A stretch of 7,302 nucleotides of DNA from Methanomassiliicoccaceae archaeon. Its GTDB lineage: Archaea > Thermoplasmatota > Thermoplasmata > Methanomassiliicoccales > Methanomethylophilaceae. The stretch is taken from assembly GCA_009776625.1 (NCBI GenBank), contig WRNL01000047.1, forward strand, positions 1 through 7,302, given 5' to 3'. The notes under the pieces were generated by a model that was not told the DNA's origin, did no database searches, and saw only the letters and a program-made list of their open reading frames with translations. The translations under genes were made by a program, and so were the position numbers. Positions 1-6,023 of this stretch are shown piece by piece (within the stretch, counting starts at the first letter, position 1; each line of letters opens with the position of its first letter).

Positions 1-2
1 TA

Positions 3-833
3 GCGGTCAGGGGCATCGGGGAGACCGTCCTCGAGACCGCCGAGACGATAGCCGGCAGGATAAGGGACAGGCTGGCCGCCGGGCCGCCGTCCCACGCCGC
101 GCCGGAGATAGAGCGCAGGTACCCAAACCCGCGCAAGGGCGCGGCGCCGCCCAAGAAATGCAAATCGTACGAGGAGACCATGAGCGGGCTGTCGGACAGG
201 CTGGGCAGGCTGCAGATGGACCTGTCCCTCAGCGGCCGCTCCATGGCTGTGTGCTTCGAGGGGTGGGACGCCGCCGGCAAGGGCTCGTGCATAAAGCACC
301 TCTGCCACGCGCTCAACCCGAGGGGGTACGAGGTGATCCAGACCAAGGCCCCCACGGCGGAGGAGCTGGCCCACACCCACCTGTGGAGGTTCTGCAGGGG
401 GATCCCCCAGAAGGGCCGCATCACCGTGTTCGACAGGACGTGGTACGGGAGGATGATGGTGGAGCCCGCCGAGGGATTCTGCACCGAGGAGGAGTACAGG
501 AGGTCGCCCTTCGAGATCAACGCCTTCGAGAGGATGATGACGGACAGCGGCGTCATGCTCCTGAAGTTCTGGCTGGACATAACCCCCGACGAGCAGCTGG
601 CGAGGTTCGAGAAGAGGGCGGGGGACCCGCTGAAGCAGTGGAAGCTCACCGACGAGGACTGGCGCAACCGCGCGAAGCGTGATGTGTACGAGGGGTACGT
701 GGACGCCATGATCGAGTCCACGAACACGGAGAACGCCCCATGGACAGTCGTCGACGCCAACAGCAAGAAGCACGCAAGGGTCAAGGTCCTCGGCACAGTG
801 GCCGGCGCGTTGGAGCGGGGGCTCGGGCAGTGA
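3..833 (+). CDS. Polyphosphate kinase 2 family protein, probably tandem-domain polyphosphate:AMP phosphotransferase, 5' end missing
   Basis: PPK2 enzymes move phosphate between polyphosphate and nucleotides in the cytoplasm. A complete PPK2 domain is visible: the P-loop GWDAAGKG at 261-284, the FDRTWYGR Walker B/lid motif at about 429-452, then KFWLDI, EQLARFEKR and the KQWKLTDEDWRNR signature, ending with APWTVVDANSKKHARVKVL. FEGWDAAGKG in the P-loop suits the AMP-phosphorylating, two-domain class as I remember it. The frame is open back to the window edge, with about 59 codons before the first internal ATG at 180. Those residues begin like the tail of a preceding PPK2 domain (VLETAETIAGRI). 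They are followed by a Pro/Lys-rich linker and the YEETM...L..LQ helix that normally leads into the second domain. I therefore treat 180 as internal and the gene as truncated by the window. One departure from the usual motif is VEPAEGF where many members have VERVEGF. Family call firm; tandem architecture likely. Confidence 0.88.
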   Translation, partial: AVRGIGETVLETAETIAGRIRDRLAAGPPSHAAPEIERRYPNPRKGAAPPKKCKSYEETMSGLSDRLGRLQMDLSLSGRSMAVCFEGWDAAGKGSCIKHLCHALNPRGYEVIQTKAPTAEELAHTHLWRFCRGIPQKGRITVFDRTWYGRMMVEPAEGFCTEEEYRRSPFEINAFERMMTDSGVMLLKFWLDITPDEQLARFEKRAGDPLKQWKLTDEDWRNRAKRDVYEGYVDAMIESTNTENAPWTVVDANSKKHARVKVLGTVAGALERGLGQ

Positions 834-838
834 GCGCC

Positions 839-884
839 TGATTACGTCAATCGCCGTTAAAGATATTCGACATTATTAAATAAT
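839..884 (+). promoter_or_regulatory. Promoter region of the regulator/mevalonate operon with a TATA-overlapping palindrome
   Basis: This AT-rich gap lies between two GC-rich genes. Bases 872-884 form a perfect 13-base palindrome (ATTATT-A-AATAAT) that contains a TATA-like core and covers the first ATG of the next gene at 883. Its centre is about 26 bases upstream of the in-frame ATG at 904, the normal archaeal distance from TATA to a leaderless start. A second AT-rich stretch at 857-865 could instead serve a start near 883. A weaker GATT-N5-AATC dyad sits at 839-851. No Shine-Dalgarno sequence precedes either ATG. A repressor bound at the palindrome would block TBP, so autoregulation by the adjacent XRE protein is a reasonable inference. 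It is not shown by sequence alone. Confidence 0.5.
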
Positions 885-1596
885 GCCAGTCTATCCTACA
901 CCAATGGTCGATGAGTTCAAGGAGAAGATAGCAGGGGAGATAACCCTGTCCTCCGAGCCCGGGAAGACCATCCGCAAGTGGAGGGAGGAGTTCAAGCTCT
1001 CCCAGCACCAGCTGGCGGATGCGATGGGCATATCGCATTCTGTGATCAGCGACTACGAGTCGGGGCGCAGGAAGTCGCCAGGGGTCCACGTCATCAAGAA
1101 GATGGTGGACGCGTTCATAAAGCTGGATGCGGACAACGGGTCCCCTGTGGCCTCTCGCTACCTGCCGGAGATGAGGCTCGAGTGCATAATCGCCATGGAC
1201 GAGTTCTCCGGCGGCATCGACGAGCAGAGCTTCATAGAGGCGATCGGGGGCAAGAACCTGAACACGGAGAAGATGCCCACGAAACGGGTCTACGGCTACA
1301 CGATCGTGGACTCGCTCAAAGCCATCCTCAGCCTGGGGTCGGAGGACTACCTGAAGATCTATGGCTGGAGCATCGAGAGGGCGCTGATCTTCACGAACGT
1401 GCACTTCGGGCGGTCCCCCATGGTCGCCATAAGGGCGCACCCCCTCACGCCGGCGATGGTCGTGTACCAGCAGCCCGAGAAGACCGACCCGCTGGCCATA
1501 AAGCTGGCGAGGCTCGAGGGCATCCCGCTGGTCGTGACCAAGCTGGGCGTGGAGGAGCTGGTGGAGAGGATGAACGTACTTAAGGAAGGGATATGA
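883..1596 (+). CDS. XRE-type HTH transcriptional regulator, first gene of the mevalonate-entry operon
   Basis: A predicted DNA-binding regulator of 237 residues. Residues about 28-80 are a clear XRE/Cro HTH (KWREEFKLSQHQLADAMGIS, then VISDYESGRRKSPG). The C-terminal half, about 135-237, is an alpha/beta-looking domain I cannot name (VYGYTIVDSL, ERALIFTNVHFG, then DPLAIKLARLEGIPLVVT). It is a candidate ligand-sensing module. The layout matches an archaeal family of predicted regulators (COG1709-like from memory) that often sits beside HMG-CoA synthase genes. One base separates its stop from the synthase start, so the genes are surely co-transcribed. The start is uncertain. ATG 883 is the longest option, but ATG 904 (MVDEFKEKIAG) lies at leaderless distance from the TATA-like palindrome and, from memory, better fits where homologues begin. 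The ligand is unknown; a CoA-thioester or other pathway intermediate is speculation. Confidence 0.85.
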   Translation: MPVYPTPMVDEFKEKIAGEITLSSEPGKTIRKWREEFKLSQHQLADAMGISHSVISDYESGRRKSPGVHVIKKMVDAFIKLDADNGSPVASRYLPEMRLECIIAMDEFSGGIDEQSFIEAIGGKNLNTEKMPTKRVYGYTIVDSLKAILSLGSEDYLKIYGWSIERALIFTNVHFGRSPMVAIRAHPLTPAMVVYQQPEKTDPLAIKLARLEGIPLVVTKLGVEELVERMNVLKEGI

Positions 1597-1597
1597 A

Positions 1598-2653
1598 ATG
1601 GATGTAGGAATCGTAAGCTACGGAGCGTACATCCCCCGCTACAGGATCAAGCCCGAGGAGCTCGGGAGGATCTGGGGGGTGGACGGAAAGGGAATGGGGA
1701 AAGGCCTGATGATCTATCAGAAGTCGGTCCCAGGGATAGACGAGGACGTCGTGACGATATCGACGGAGGCCGCCAGGCACATGATGGCGAGGGTCCCCGA
1801 GGTGGACCCGCAGGACATAGGCGCGCTGTACGTGGGCTCGGAGTCGCACCCCTATGCGGTCAAGCCGACGGCGACGATAGTCGCGGAGGCCATCGAGGCC
1901 ACGCCGGTCCTGACGGCCGCCGACCTGGAGTTCGCTTGCAAGGCGGGGACCGCCGGGATGCAGGCGTGCATGGGCATGGTCGAGTCGAAGATGATAAAGT
2001 ACGGCGTGGCGATCGGCGCCGACACCGCCCAGGGGGCGCCCGGCGACGCGCTGGAGTTCTCCGCGTCGGCCGGCGGGGCCGCGTTCCTGATAGGGAGCGA
2101 GAGGATCATAGCCAAGATCAACAAGACGGTCAGCTTCACCACGGACACCCCCGACTTCTGGAGGAGGGAGGGGCAGCCGTACCCCCTGCACGGGGGGAGG
2201 TTCACCGGGGACCCGGCGTACTTCAAGCACATAACGTCGGCGGCCAAGATGCTCCTCAAAGAGATGGGGACCACCCCCAAGGACTACAAGTACGCCATAT
2301 TCCACCAGCCCAACGGGAAGTTCCCCACGAGGGTCGCCGGGATGGTCGGGTTCGAGCAGGAGCAGATAGAGGCGGGACTGCTCACGCCCAACATCGGCAA
2401 CACGTACAGCGGGGCGGTGCCCCTGGGGCTGGCCGCCGTGCTGGACAAAGCGGAGCCGGGCGACAGGATATTCGTGACGTCCTACGGCTCCGGCGCCGGG
2501 AGCGACGCCTTCGACATCACCGTCACCGACGAGATCAAGAGCTACAAGAGGCAGAACGCCCCGACCGTGGCGAAGGTCATGGAGGACCAGGTCTACATAG
2601 ACTACGGGATGTACGCCAAGTTCAGGAACATGATAGTCATGCCGGGGGTGTGA
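1598..2653 (+). CDS. mvaS: Hydroxymethylglutaryl-CoA synthase (archaeal type)
   Basis: Condenses acetyl-CoA with acetoacetyl-CoA to HMG-CoA, the committed entry into the mevalonate pathway for archaeal isoprenoid lipids; cytoplasmic. It has 351 residues, the normal archaeal length. The catalytic triad is visible: Glu82 in GSESHPYAVKPT, the acyl-carrying Cys114 in LEFACKAGTAG, and His236 in IFHQPNGKFP. Other family blocks are present: ADTAQGAPGDALE, TTDTPDFWRREGQ, HGGRFTGDPAYFKH, NIGNTYSGAVPLGLA and SYGSGAGSDAF. The start ATG lies one base after the regulator's stop, with a purine-rich GGAAGGG upstream as a partial ribosome-binding site. The thiolase gene begins two bases after its stop. All active-site residues are intact, in contrast with the next gene. 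Arginine is encoded by AGG in 12 of 13 cases, so it looks like a native core gene. Confidence 0.97.
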   Translation: MDVGIVSYGAYIPRYRIKPEELGRIWGVDGKGMGKGLMIYQKSVPGIDEDVVTISTEAARHMMARVPEVDPQDIGALYVGSESHPYAVKPTATIVAEAIEATPVLTAADLEFACKAGTAGMQACMGMVESKMIKYGVAIGADTAQGAPGDALEFSASAGGAAFLIGSERIIAKINKTVSFTTDTPDFWRREGQPYPLHGGRFTGDPAYFKHITSAAKMLLKEMGTTPKDYKYAIFHQPNGKFPTRVAGMVGFEQEQIEAGLLTPNIGNTYSGAVPLGLAAVLDKAEPGDRIFVTSYGSGAGSDAFDITVTDEIKSYKRQNAPTVAKVMEDQVYIDYGMYAKFRNMIVMPGV

Positions 2654-2655
2654 GC

Positions 2656-3825
2656 ATGAGGGAAGTAGCGATAATCGGGGTCGGGGCGACGAAGTTCGGG
2701 GAGCTCTGGGACAGCTCGTTCAGGAGCATTGGCATCGAGGCAGGCATGAAGGCGATAGAGGACGCCAACCTCTCCGGCAAGGAGATAGACGGCCTCTTCA
2801 TAGGCAACATGTCGGCGGGGCGCTTCATCAACCAGAAGCACATAGACGCCCTGATAGCCGACTATTCCGGGATGGCGACCAACAACATACCTGCGACCAG
2901 GGTCGAGGCGGGCGGGGCGTCCGGCGGGGTGGCCTTCGGGCAGGCCGTCATGGCCGTCGCGTCCGGGATACACAACACCGTGCTCGTCGGGGGCGCCGAG
3001 AAGATGACCGACCAGGACGACACCTCGATCAACACGGCCATGGACGCGACCGCCGACGCCGAGTGGGAGGCCGGTATGGGCCTCACCCTCGCGTCGCTGT
3101 ACGCGATGATAGCCAGGAGGGTCATGCACGAGGGGACGGCCACCCGCGAGGAGATCGCCTCGGTGGCGGTCAACAGCCACTTCCACGGCGCGCTCAACCC
3201 GGGCGCCCAGTTCAGGAAGGAGGTCGCTCTGGAGATGGTGTTGAAATCAGGCCCGGTGGCGGACCCCCTCGGGGTGTTCGACTGCGCGCCCATCACCGAC
3301 GGCGCCGCCGCGGTCGTGCTCTGCCCGCTGGAAGAGGCGAAGAAGCACACGGACAGCTACGTGAAGGTGTCCGCGTTCGCACAGGGCAGCGACACGCTGG
3401 CCCTGGCGCAGAGGCCCGACATCACGACGTTCGGGGCCACCGTCGCGGCCGCCAACAGGGCCTACAAGATGGCCGGCATAACCGCGTCGGACATCTCCGT
3501 CGCGGAGATACACGACGACTTCAGCATAGCCGGGATACTCGCGCTGCAGGACCTAGGGTTCTACAAGAAGGGGGCGGCCGGCAAGGCGTTCCTGAGCGGC
3601 GAGACCAGGGTCGGCGCCGGGAAGGTCGCCGTCAACACCTCCGGCGGCCTGAAAGCTAGGGGCTACCCCATCGGGGCGGCCGGCGTGGCGCAGATAGTCG
3701 AGGTCGCGGAGCAGCTCAGGGGCAGGGCCGACAAGAGGCAGGTCGCGAACGCCAAGTACGGGCTCGCGCAGAGCGTGGGCGGCACTGGGTCAGCGGTCAC
3801 CGTCAGCATAATGGAGGCGGTCTGA
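2656..3825 (+). CDS. Thiolase-family protein of the HMG-CoA synthase complex, lacking the catalytic residues
   Basis: It has 389 residues and the overall sequence of the archaeal acetyl-CoA acetyltransferase that feeds HMG-CoA synthase: N-terminal VAIIGVGATKFGE, IDGLFIGNMSAG, VLVGGAEKMTD, PITDGAAAVVLC, VNTSGGLKA and a C-terminal SVGGTGSAVTVSI. The catalytic positions are changed. The nucleophile motif RVEAACASG reads RVEAGGASG, putting Gly87 (GGG, 2914-2916) where Cys is expected. The HDCF motif reads HDDF (Asp288). The CGHP motif reads RGYP (Arg335, Tyr337 for His). The reference motifs are from my memory of archaeal homologues. The frame is intact and the fold motifs are preserved, so this looks like a maintained protein and not a decaying gene. 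It could be a scaffold or CoA-binding partner for the synthase, or use different chemistry. Standard thiolase activity is unlikely. ATG 2656 follows the synthase stop by two bases. The frame is open further upstream, but that part is a shadow of the synthase gene. Confidence 0.9.
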   Translation: MREVAIIGVGATKFGELWDSSFRSIGIEAGMKAIEDANLSGKEIDGLFIGNMSAGRFINQKHIDALIADYSGMATNNIPATRVEAGGASGGVAFGQAVMAVASGIHNTVLVGGAEKMTDQDDTSINTAMDATADAEWEAGMGLTLASLYAMIARRVMHEGTATREEIASVAVNSHFHGALNPGAQFRKEVALEMVLKSGPVADPLGVFDCAPITDGAAAVVLCPLEEAKKHTDSYVKVSAFAQGSDTLALAQRPDITTFGATVAAANRAYKMAGITASDISVAEIHDDFSIAGILALQDLGFYKKGAAGKAFLSGETRVGAGKVAVNTSGGLKARGYPIGAAGVAQIVEVAEQLRGRADKRQVANAKYGLAQSVGGTGSAVTVSIMEAV

Positions 3826-4229
3826 TGTCGTCGGTAGCGAGGGCGTGGAGGGAGTTCCCGGGTAAGTACAACCTCGAGGGGACCAAGTGCGGGAGCTGCG
3901 GGACGGTGTTCTTCCCCAAGCGCGACTTCTGCCCGAAGTGCCGCAGGGAAGGGATAGGGAAGATGCAGAGGCACAAGGTCGAGAGGGAGGGCGAGGTGTT
4001 CTCGTTCTCGGTCATCTACGAGGCCCCGGCATGCAACAGCTTCCTGAAGCCGTACGCGGTGGCGATGGTAAGGACCAAGGACGGCGTGATGGTATCGGGG
4101 CAGCTCGTGGACGTGGAGATCGAGAAGATCGCCATAGGGATGCCTGTGCGCGCGGTCCTCAGGAAGCTGGACGAGGACGGGGCGGCCGGCGTCATCAACT
4201 ACGGGTTCAAGTTCGTCCCCATTTTATAA
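3825..4229 (+). CDS. DUF35 / zinc-ribbon and OB-fold protein of the thiolase-HMG-CoA synthase complex
   Basis: A 134-residue CoA-binding adaptor. In the structurally described archaeal complex a DUF35 protein bridges thiolase and HMG-CoA synthase and helps form the shared CoA site through which the intermediate is channelled. The N-terminal rubredoxin-like zinc ribbon has four cysteines at residues 22, 25, 36 and 39 (CGSC...CPKC). The rest is an OB fold: GEVFSFSVIYEAP, then KPYAVAMVRTKDGVMVSGQL and GMPVRAVLRKL. Its ATG shares one base with the thiolase stop (TGATG), indicating translational coupling. This is the last gene of the operon; a hairpin-T terminator follows within 10 bases. The zinc ligands look intact, so bridging should still be possible even though the thiolase partner appears inactive. 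Confidence 0.94.
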   Translation: MSSVARAWREFPGKYNLEGTKCGSCGTVFFPKRDFCPKCRREGIGKMQRHKVEREGEVFSFSVIYEAPACNSFLKPYAVAMVRTKDGVMVSGQLVDVEIEKIAIGMPVRAVLRKLDEDGAAGVINYGFKFVPIL

Positions 4230-4235
4230 ACCCTT

Positions 4236-4261
4236 TTCCCGCTCCGGCGGGAACCTTTTTT
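4236..4261 (+). terminator. Hairpin plus T-tract terminator of the mevalonate-entry operon
   Basis: A perfect 7-bp stem, TTCCCGC (4236-4242) with GCGGGAA (4247-4253), encloses the 4-base loop TCCG. It is followed by CC and six T residues (4256-4261). It starts seven bases after the DUF35 stop, and TTTT at 4234-4237 overlaps its 5' edge. Archaeal polymerase stops on T-rich tracts, so the T runs may matter more than the stem. An AT-rich promoter region follows, consistent with a transcription unit boundary. Confidence 0.72.
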
Positions 4262-4312
4262 AATCTAACGGCGCCCGTCTGCGGCCTTACTTTCTAAAAA
4301 GACAAAAAATGA

Positions 4313-4332
4313 AACTTATTTATATAAAAGTT
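4313..4332 (+). promoter_or_regulatory. Strong archaeal TATA promoter with dyad symmetry, upstream of the winged-helix gene
   Basis: TTTATATAAA (4319-4328) is a near-ideal archaeal TATA box and itself a perfect palindrome. It is flanked by inverted 5-base arms, AACTT at 4313-4317 and AAGTT at 4328-4332, which touch the box. A purine-rich BRE-like stretch lies just upstream. Initiation about 22-27 bases from the centre of the box would fall at about 4346-4350, right at the ATG at 4346. This implies a leaderless message and argues against the in-frame TTG at 4340. The symmetric arms are a plausible operator for the encoded winged-helix protein. Confidence 0.68.
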
Positions 4333-4345
4333 ACATTTATTGTCT

Positions 4346-5224
4346 ATGTACTCTAAGCCGGAGCTATTGTTGCTATCACATGTCGGCAGGGGCGCCGCGA
4401 GCGTCGCCGACCTGTGCACGGCCACGGGGCTCAGCAAGGTGCAGGTGTACAGGACCGTCGCGTCATTGGATAAGAAGGGCGCGGTCCGCCTGGACAGTGG
4501 GGGGGTCGCCGTCAGGGATCAGGCGCACCTGTACGCCCTTATGAACGTGATGCATGACTCCGCATCCGCCGTCACCCTGCTCGCGGGCAACGGCCTGGAT
4601 GTCGTCAAGGAGCTGCGCGAGCCCCGGACAGCGAGGGATGTCTCCCAGAGGCTCGGGGTCAGCCAAAGGACCGTGTCGCGGTCGATAAAGGGGATGATGA
4701 ACGTCGGTATGCTGTCGAAGGACGGCGACACTTACACAATAAACGCGAGGATGTGGCCGGAGCTGCCGCCGCTGGCGGACAGGTACGCCGACTACGCGGA
4801 GTCTTTCGACGAGCGGGTCCCTATCGGGTCCAGGATATACCGCAAGTCCAAGGGGTCGGTGGTGTTCTCCAACGACCGAGACCTATGTTTCACAAAGACC
4901 GCTTTCTCCAGGTTCGAGGAATACGGTATCGGCATCTACCTGGACACGCACTACTACTGCGACCTCGCCGGCCCGCCGACAGTCGGCGAAATAATATCGC
5001 ATTGCCTCGACGTCATCTCGGTGGAGAGGAACTGGAGGCTGAGGATGATGGCCCTGATCTTCTACAAGAAACACAGGGACGGATCAGAAATCGTCACCCA
5101 CCCGATGATAGCAGAGCTGGAGCAGGTGCTGCGGACAAAGGTCGGAAAAGTGGAAGGGTGGATCCCTCTGAGGGAGATGCAGGAGCGGGCAGAGATGTAC
5201 GGGGTCGACCTATATGATGACTGA
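4346..5224 (+). CDS. Double winged-helix DNA-binding protein paired with a nucleotidyltransferase (AbiEi-like antitoxin candidate)
   Basis: It has 292 residues from ATG 4346. Residues about 3-55 form a first winged helix (VADLCTATGLSKVQVYRTVASLDKKGAV). Residues about 75-133 form a second (TARDVSQRLGVSQRTVSRSIKGMMNVGML, with a DGDTYTIN wing). Residues about 135-292 are a separate domain I do not recognise. It contains IYRKSKGSVVFSNDRDL, an aromatic/acidic YLDTHYYCDLAGPP segment, an HCLDVISVERNWRLRMMALIFYKKHRDG helix, and a C-terminal GWIPLREMQERAEMYGV that could contact the partner. Its last 11 bases overlap the nucleotidyltransferase gene. AbiE antitoxins likewise couple an N-terminal winged helix with a C-terminal domain and precede a nucleotidyltransferase, so an autorepressing antitoxin is my best inference. 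A dedicated regulator of a non-toxic transferase is the alternative. DNA-binding role confident; antitoxin role moderate. Confidence 0.78.
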   Translation: MYSKPELLLLSHVGRGAASVADLCTATGLSKVQVYRTVASLDKKGAVRLDSGGVAVRDQAHLYALMNVMHDSASAVTLLAGNGLDVVKELREPRTARDVSQRLGVSQRTVSRSIKGMMNVGMLSKDGDTYTINARMWPELPPLADRYADYAESFDERVPIGSRIYRKSKGSVVFSNDRDLCFTKTAFSRFEEYGIGIYLDTHYYCDLAGPPTVGEIISHCLDVISVERNWRLRMMALIFYKKHRDGSEIVTHPMIAELEQVLRTKVGKVEGWIPLREMQERAEMYGVDLYDD

Positions 5225-5894
5225 CTACTCGCAGATACGGGGGCTGTTCGTAGAATTGGACGCGTACGTGCTGGAAACTACGGTCGTATACCTGATCGGG
5301 GGCGCGGCCCTGATGAAGAGGGGGATGAAGCCCCTGACGAAGGACATAGACATTGTGGCAGACTCGGAGGGGGACTTCGATGTGGCTCACGGCGCGCTCC
5401 TGTCGGCGGGGTTCAGGCCGGCCCTCCCATCGATAGGGTATGAGAGGCTGGCGCTGTCACAGATATTGATCAGGGGCGATTTCAGGGTGGACCTCTTCTG
5501 CAAGAGGGTGTGTGGCCGTTTCTCCTTGTCGGAGAAAATGAAAAACCGCTCTACCATTGACGACCTGCCGACAACGAACCTGGGGCTCGCCGTCTGCTCT
5601 CCGGAGGACGTGTTCCTATTCAAGACGATGACCGATAGGGCGGGCGATCTCGAGGATTGTTCAGCCATCGTCAAGAATAAAGCGGACTTCGACTGGTCGA
5701 TTGTCCTGGACGAGGCCGGGGAGCAGTCCAAAACGGGGCAGGGGGTGTGGATAACGTGGATCGCGAGCAGGCTTGAGGAATTCGCAGAGGGCGGGATGAG
5801 CATCCCGATACTTAGGGATGTGACAAAATTGGCCGATGAGTACCTCGCGGAGTGGGAACGCGGGCTTTTGCTAAAGGGCCACGATGTGGCATGA
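5214..5894 (+). CDS. Nucleotidyltransferase-fold protein (AbiEii/DUF6036-like), possible toxin
   Basis: It has 226 residues. The minimal nucleotidyltransferase core is clear: LIGGAALMKRG (Gly29-Gly30) followed by LTKDIDIV, giving the metal-binding Asp44 and Asp46. A likely third carboxylate is Asp93 in GDFRVDLF. A second typical block, SPEDVFLFKTMTDRAGDLEDCSAIV (residues 129-153), carries the conserved Lys137 and Arg142 seen in AbiEii/MenT-like and DUF6036 transferases. The C-terminal part is helical. Such proteins transfer nucleotides from NTPs to RNA or protein targets; the target here is unknown. The gene starts inside the 3' end of the winged-helix gene (ATG 5214, or ATG 5217 as the very next codon), with GGGGT at 5201-5205 as a weak ribosome-binding site, so translation is coupled. 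This overlap and order fit a type IV-like toxin-antitoxin or phage-exclusion pair. That role is inference, while the fold is well supported. Confidence 0.82.
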   Translation: MMTDYSQIRGLFVELDAYVLETTVVYLIGGAALMKRGMKPLTKDIDIVADSEGDFDVAHGALLSAGFRPALPSIGYERLALSQILIRGDFRVDLFCKRVCGRFSLSEKMKNRSTIDDLPTTNLGLAVCSPEDVFLFKTMTDRAGDLEDCSAIVKNKADFDWSIVLDEAGEQSKTGQGVWITWIASRLEEFAEGGMSIPILRDVTKLADEYLAEWERGLLLKGHDVA

Positions 5895-5972
5895 GTCCCT
5901 CGGCGGCACCGTGGGTGTTCCAAGGAGGCTCCCGGGGCATAAGAACCCGCTTTGACCTGACGCATTGGGATA

Positions 5973-6015
5973 CTTTTTAAACCTGCGGCACTGTGTCCAG
6001 TTGTTTCAAAAGGGG
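5973..6015 (+). promoter_or_regulatory. TATA box and ribosome-binding site of the split-barrel flavoprotein gene
   Basis: CTTTTTAAA at 5973-5981 is a good archaeal TATA box. Initiation about 25 bases on falls at about 6000-6004. That leaves a short leader carrying AAAAGGGG (6008-6015), eight bases before ATG 6024. The 129-base gap after the nucleotidyltransferase and this promoter make the next gene an independent unit. I see no clear terminator for the preceding gene in 5895-5972. Confidence 0.6.
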
Positions 6016-6023
6016 CGAAATCC

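Noticed and set aside
158..682. Frame overlapping the PPK2 gene
   Set aside because: Glycine/arginine/histidine-rich shadow of the PPK2 reading frame.
1580..2305. Long minus-strand open frame of 241 codons
   Set aside because: Arginine/proline/leucine-rich shadow of the GC-rich HMG-CoA synthase gene, with no recognisable motif.
1936..2655. Upstream open extension of the thiolase frame
   Set aside because: It overlaps the intact HMG-CoA synthase gene in another frame and translates to a low-complexity R/G/Q-rich sequence, while thiolase homology begins exactly at ATG 2656.
2656..3825. Calling the thiolase a pseudogene
   Set aside because: There is no frameshift or premature stop, non-catalytic motifs are well kept, and start and stop are tightly coupled to its neighbours. 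Selective loss of catalytic residues suggests a retained role.
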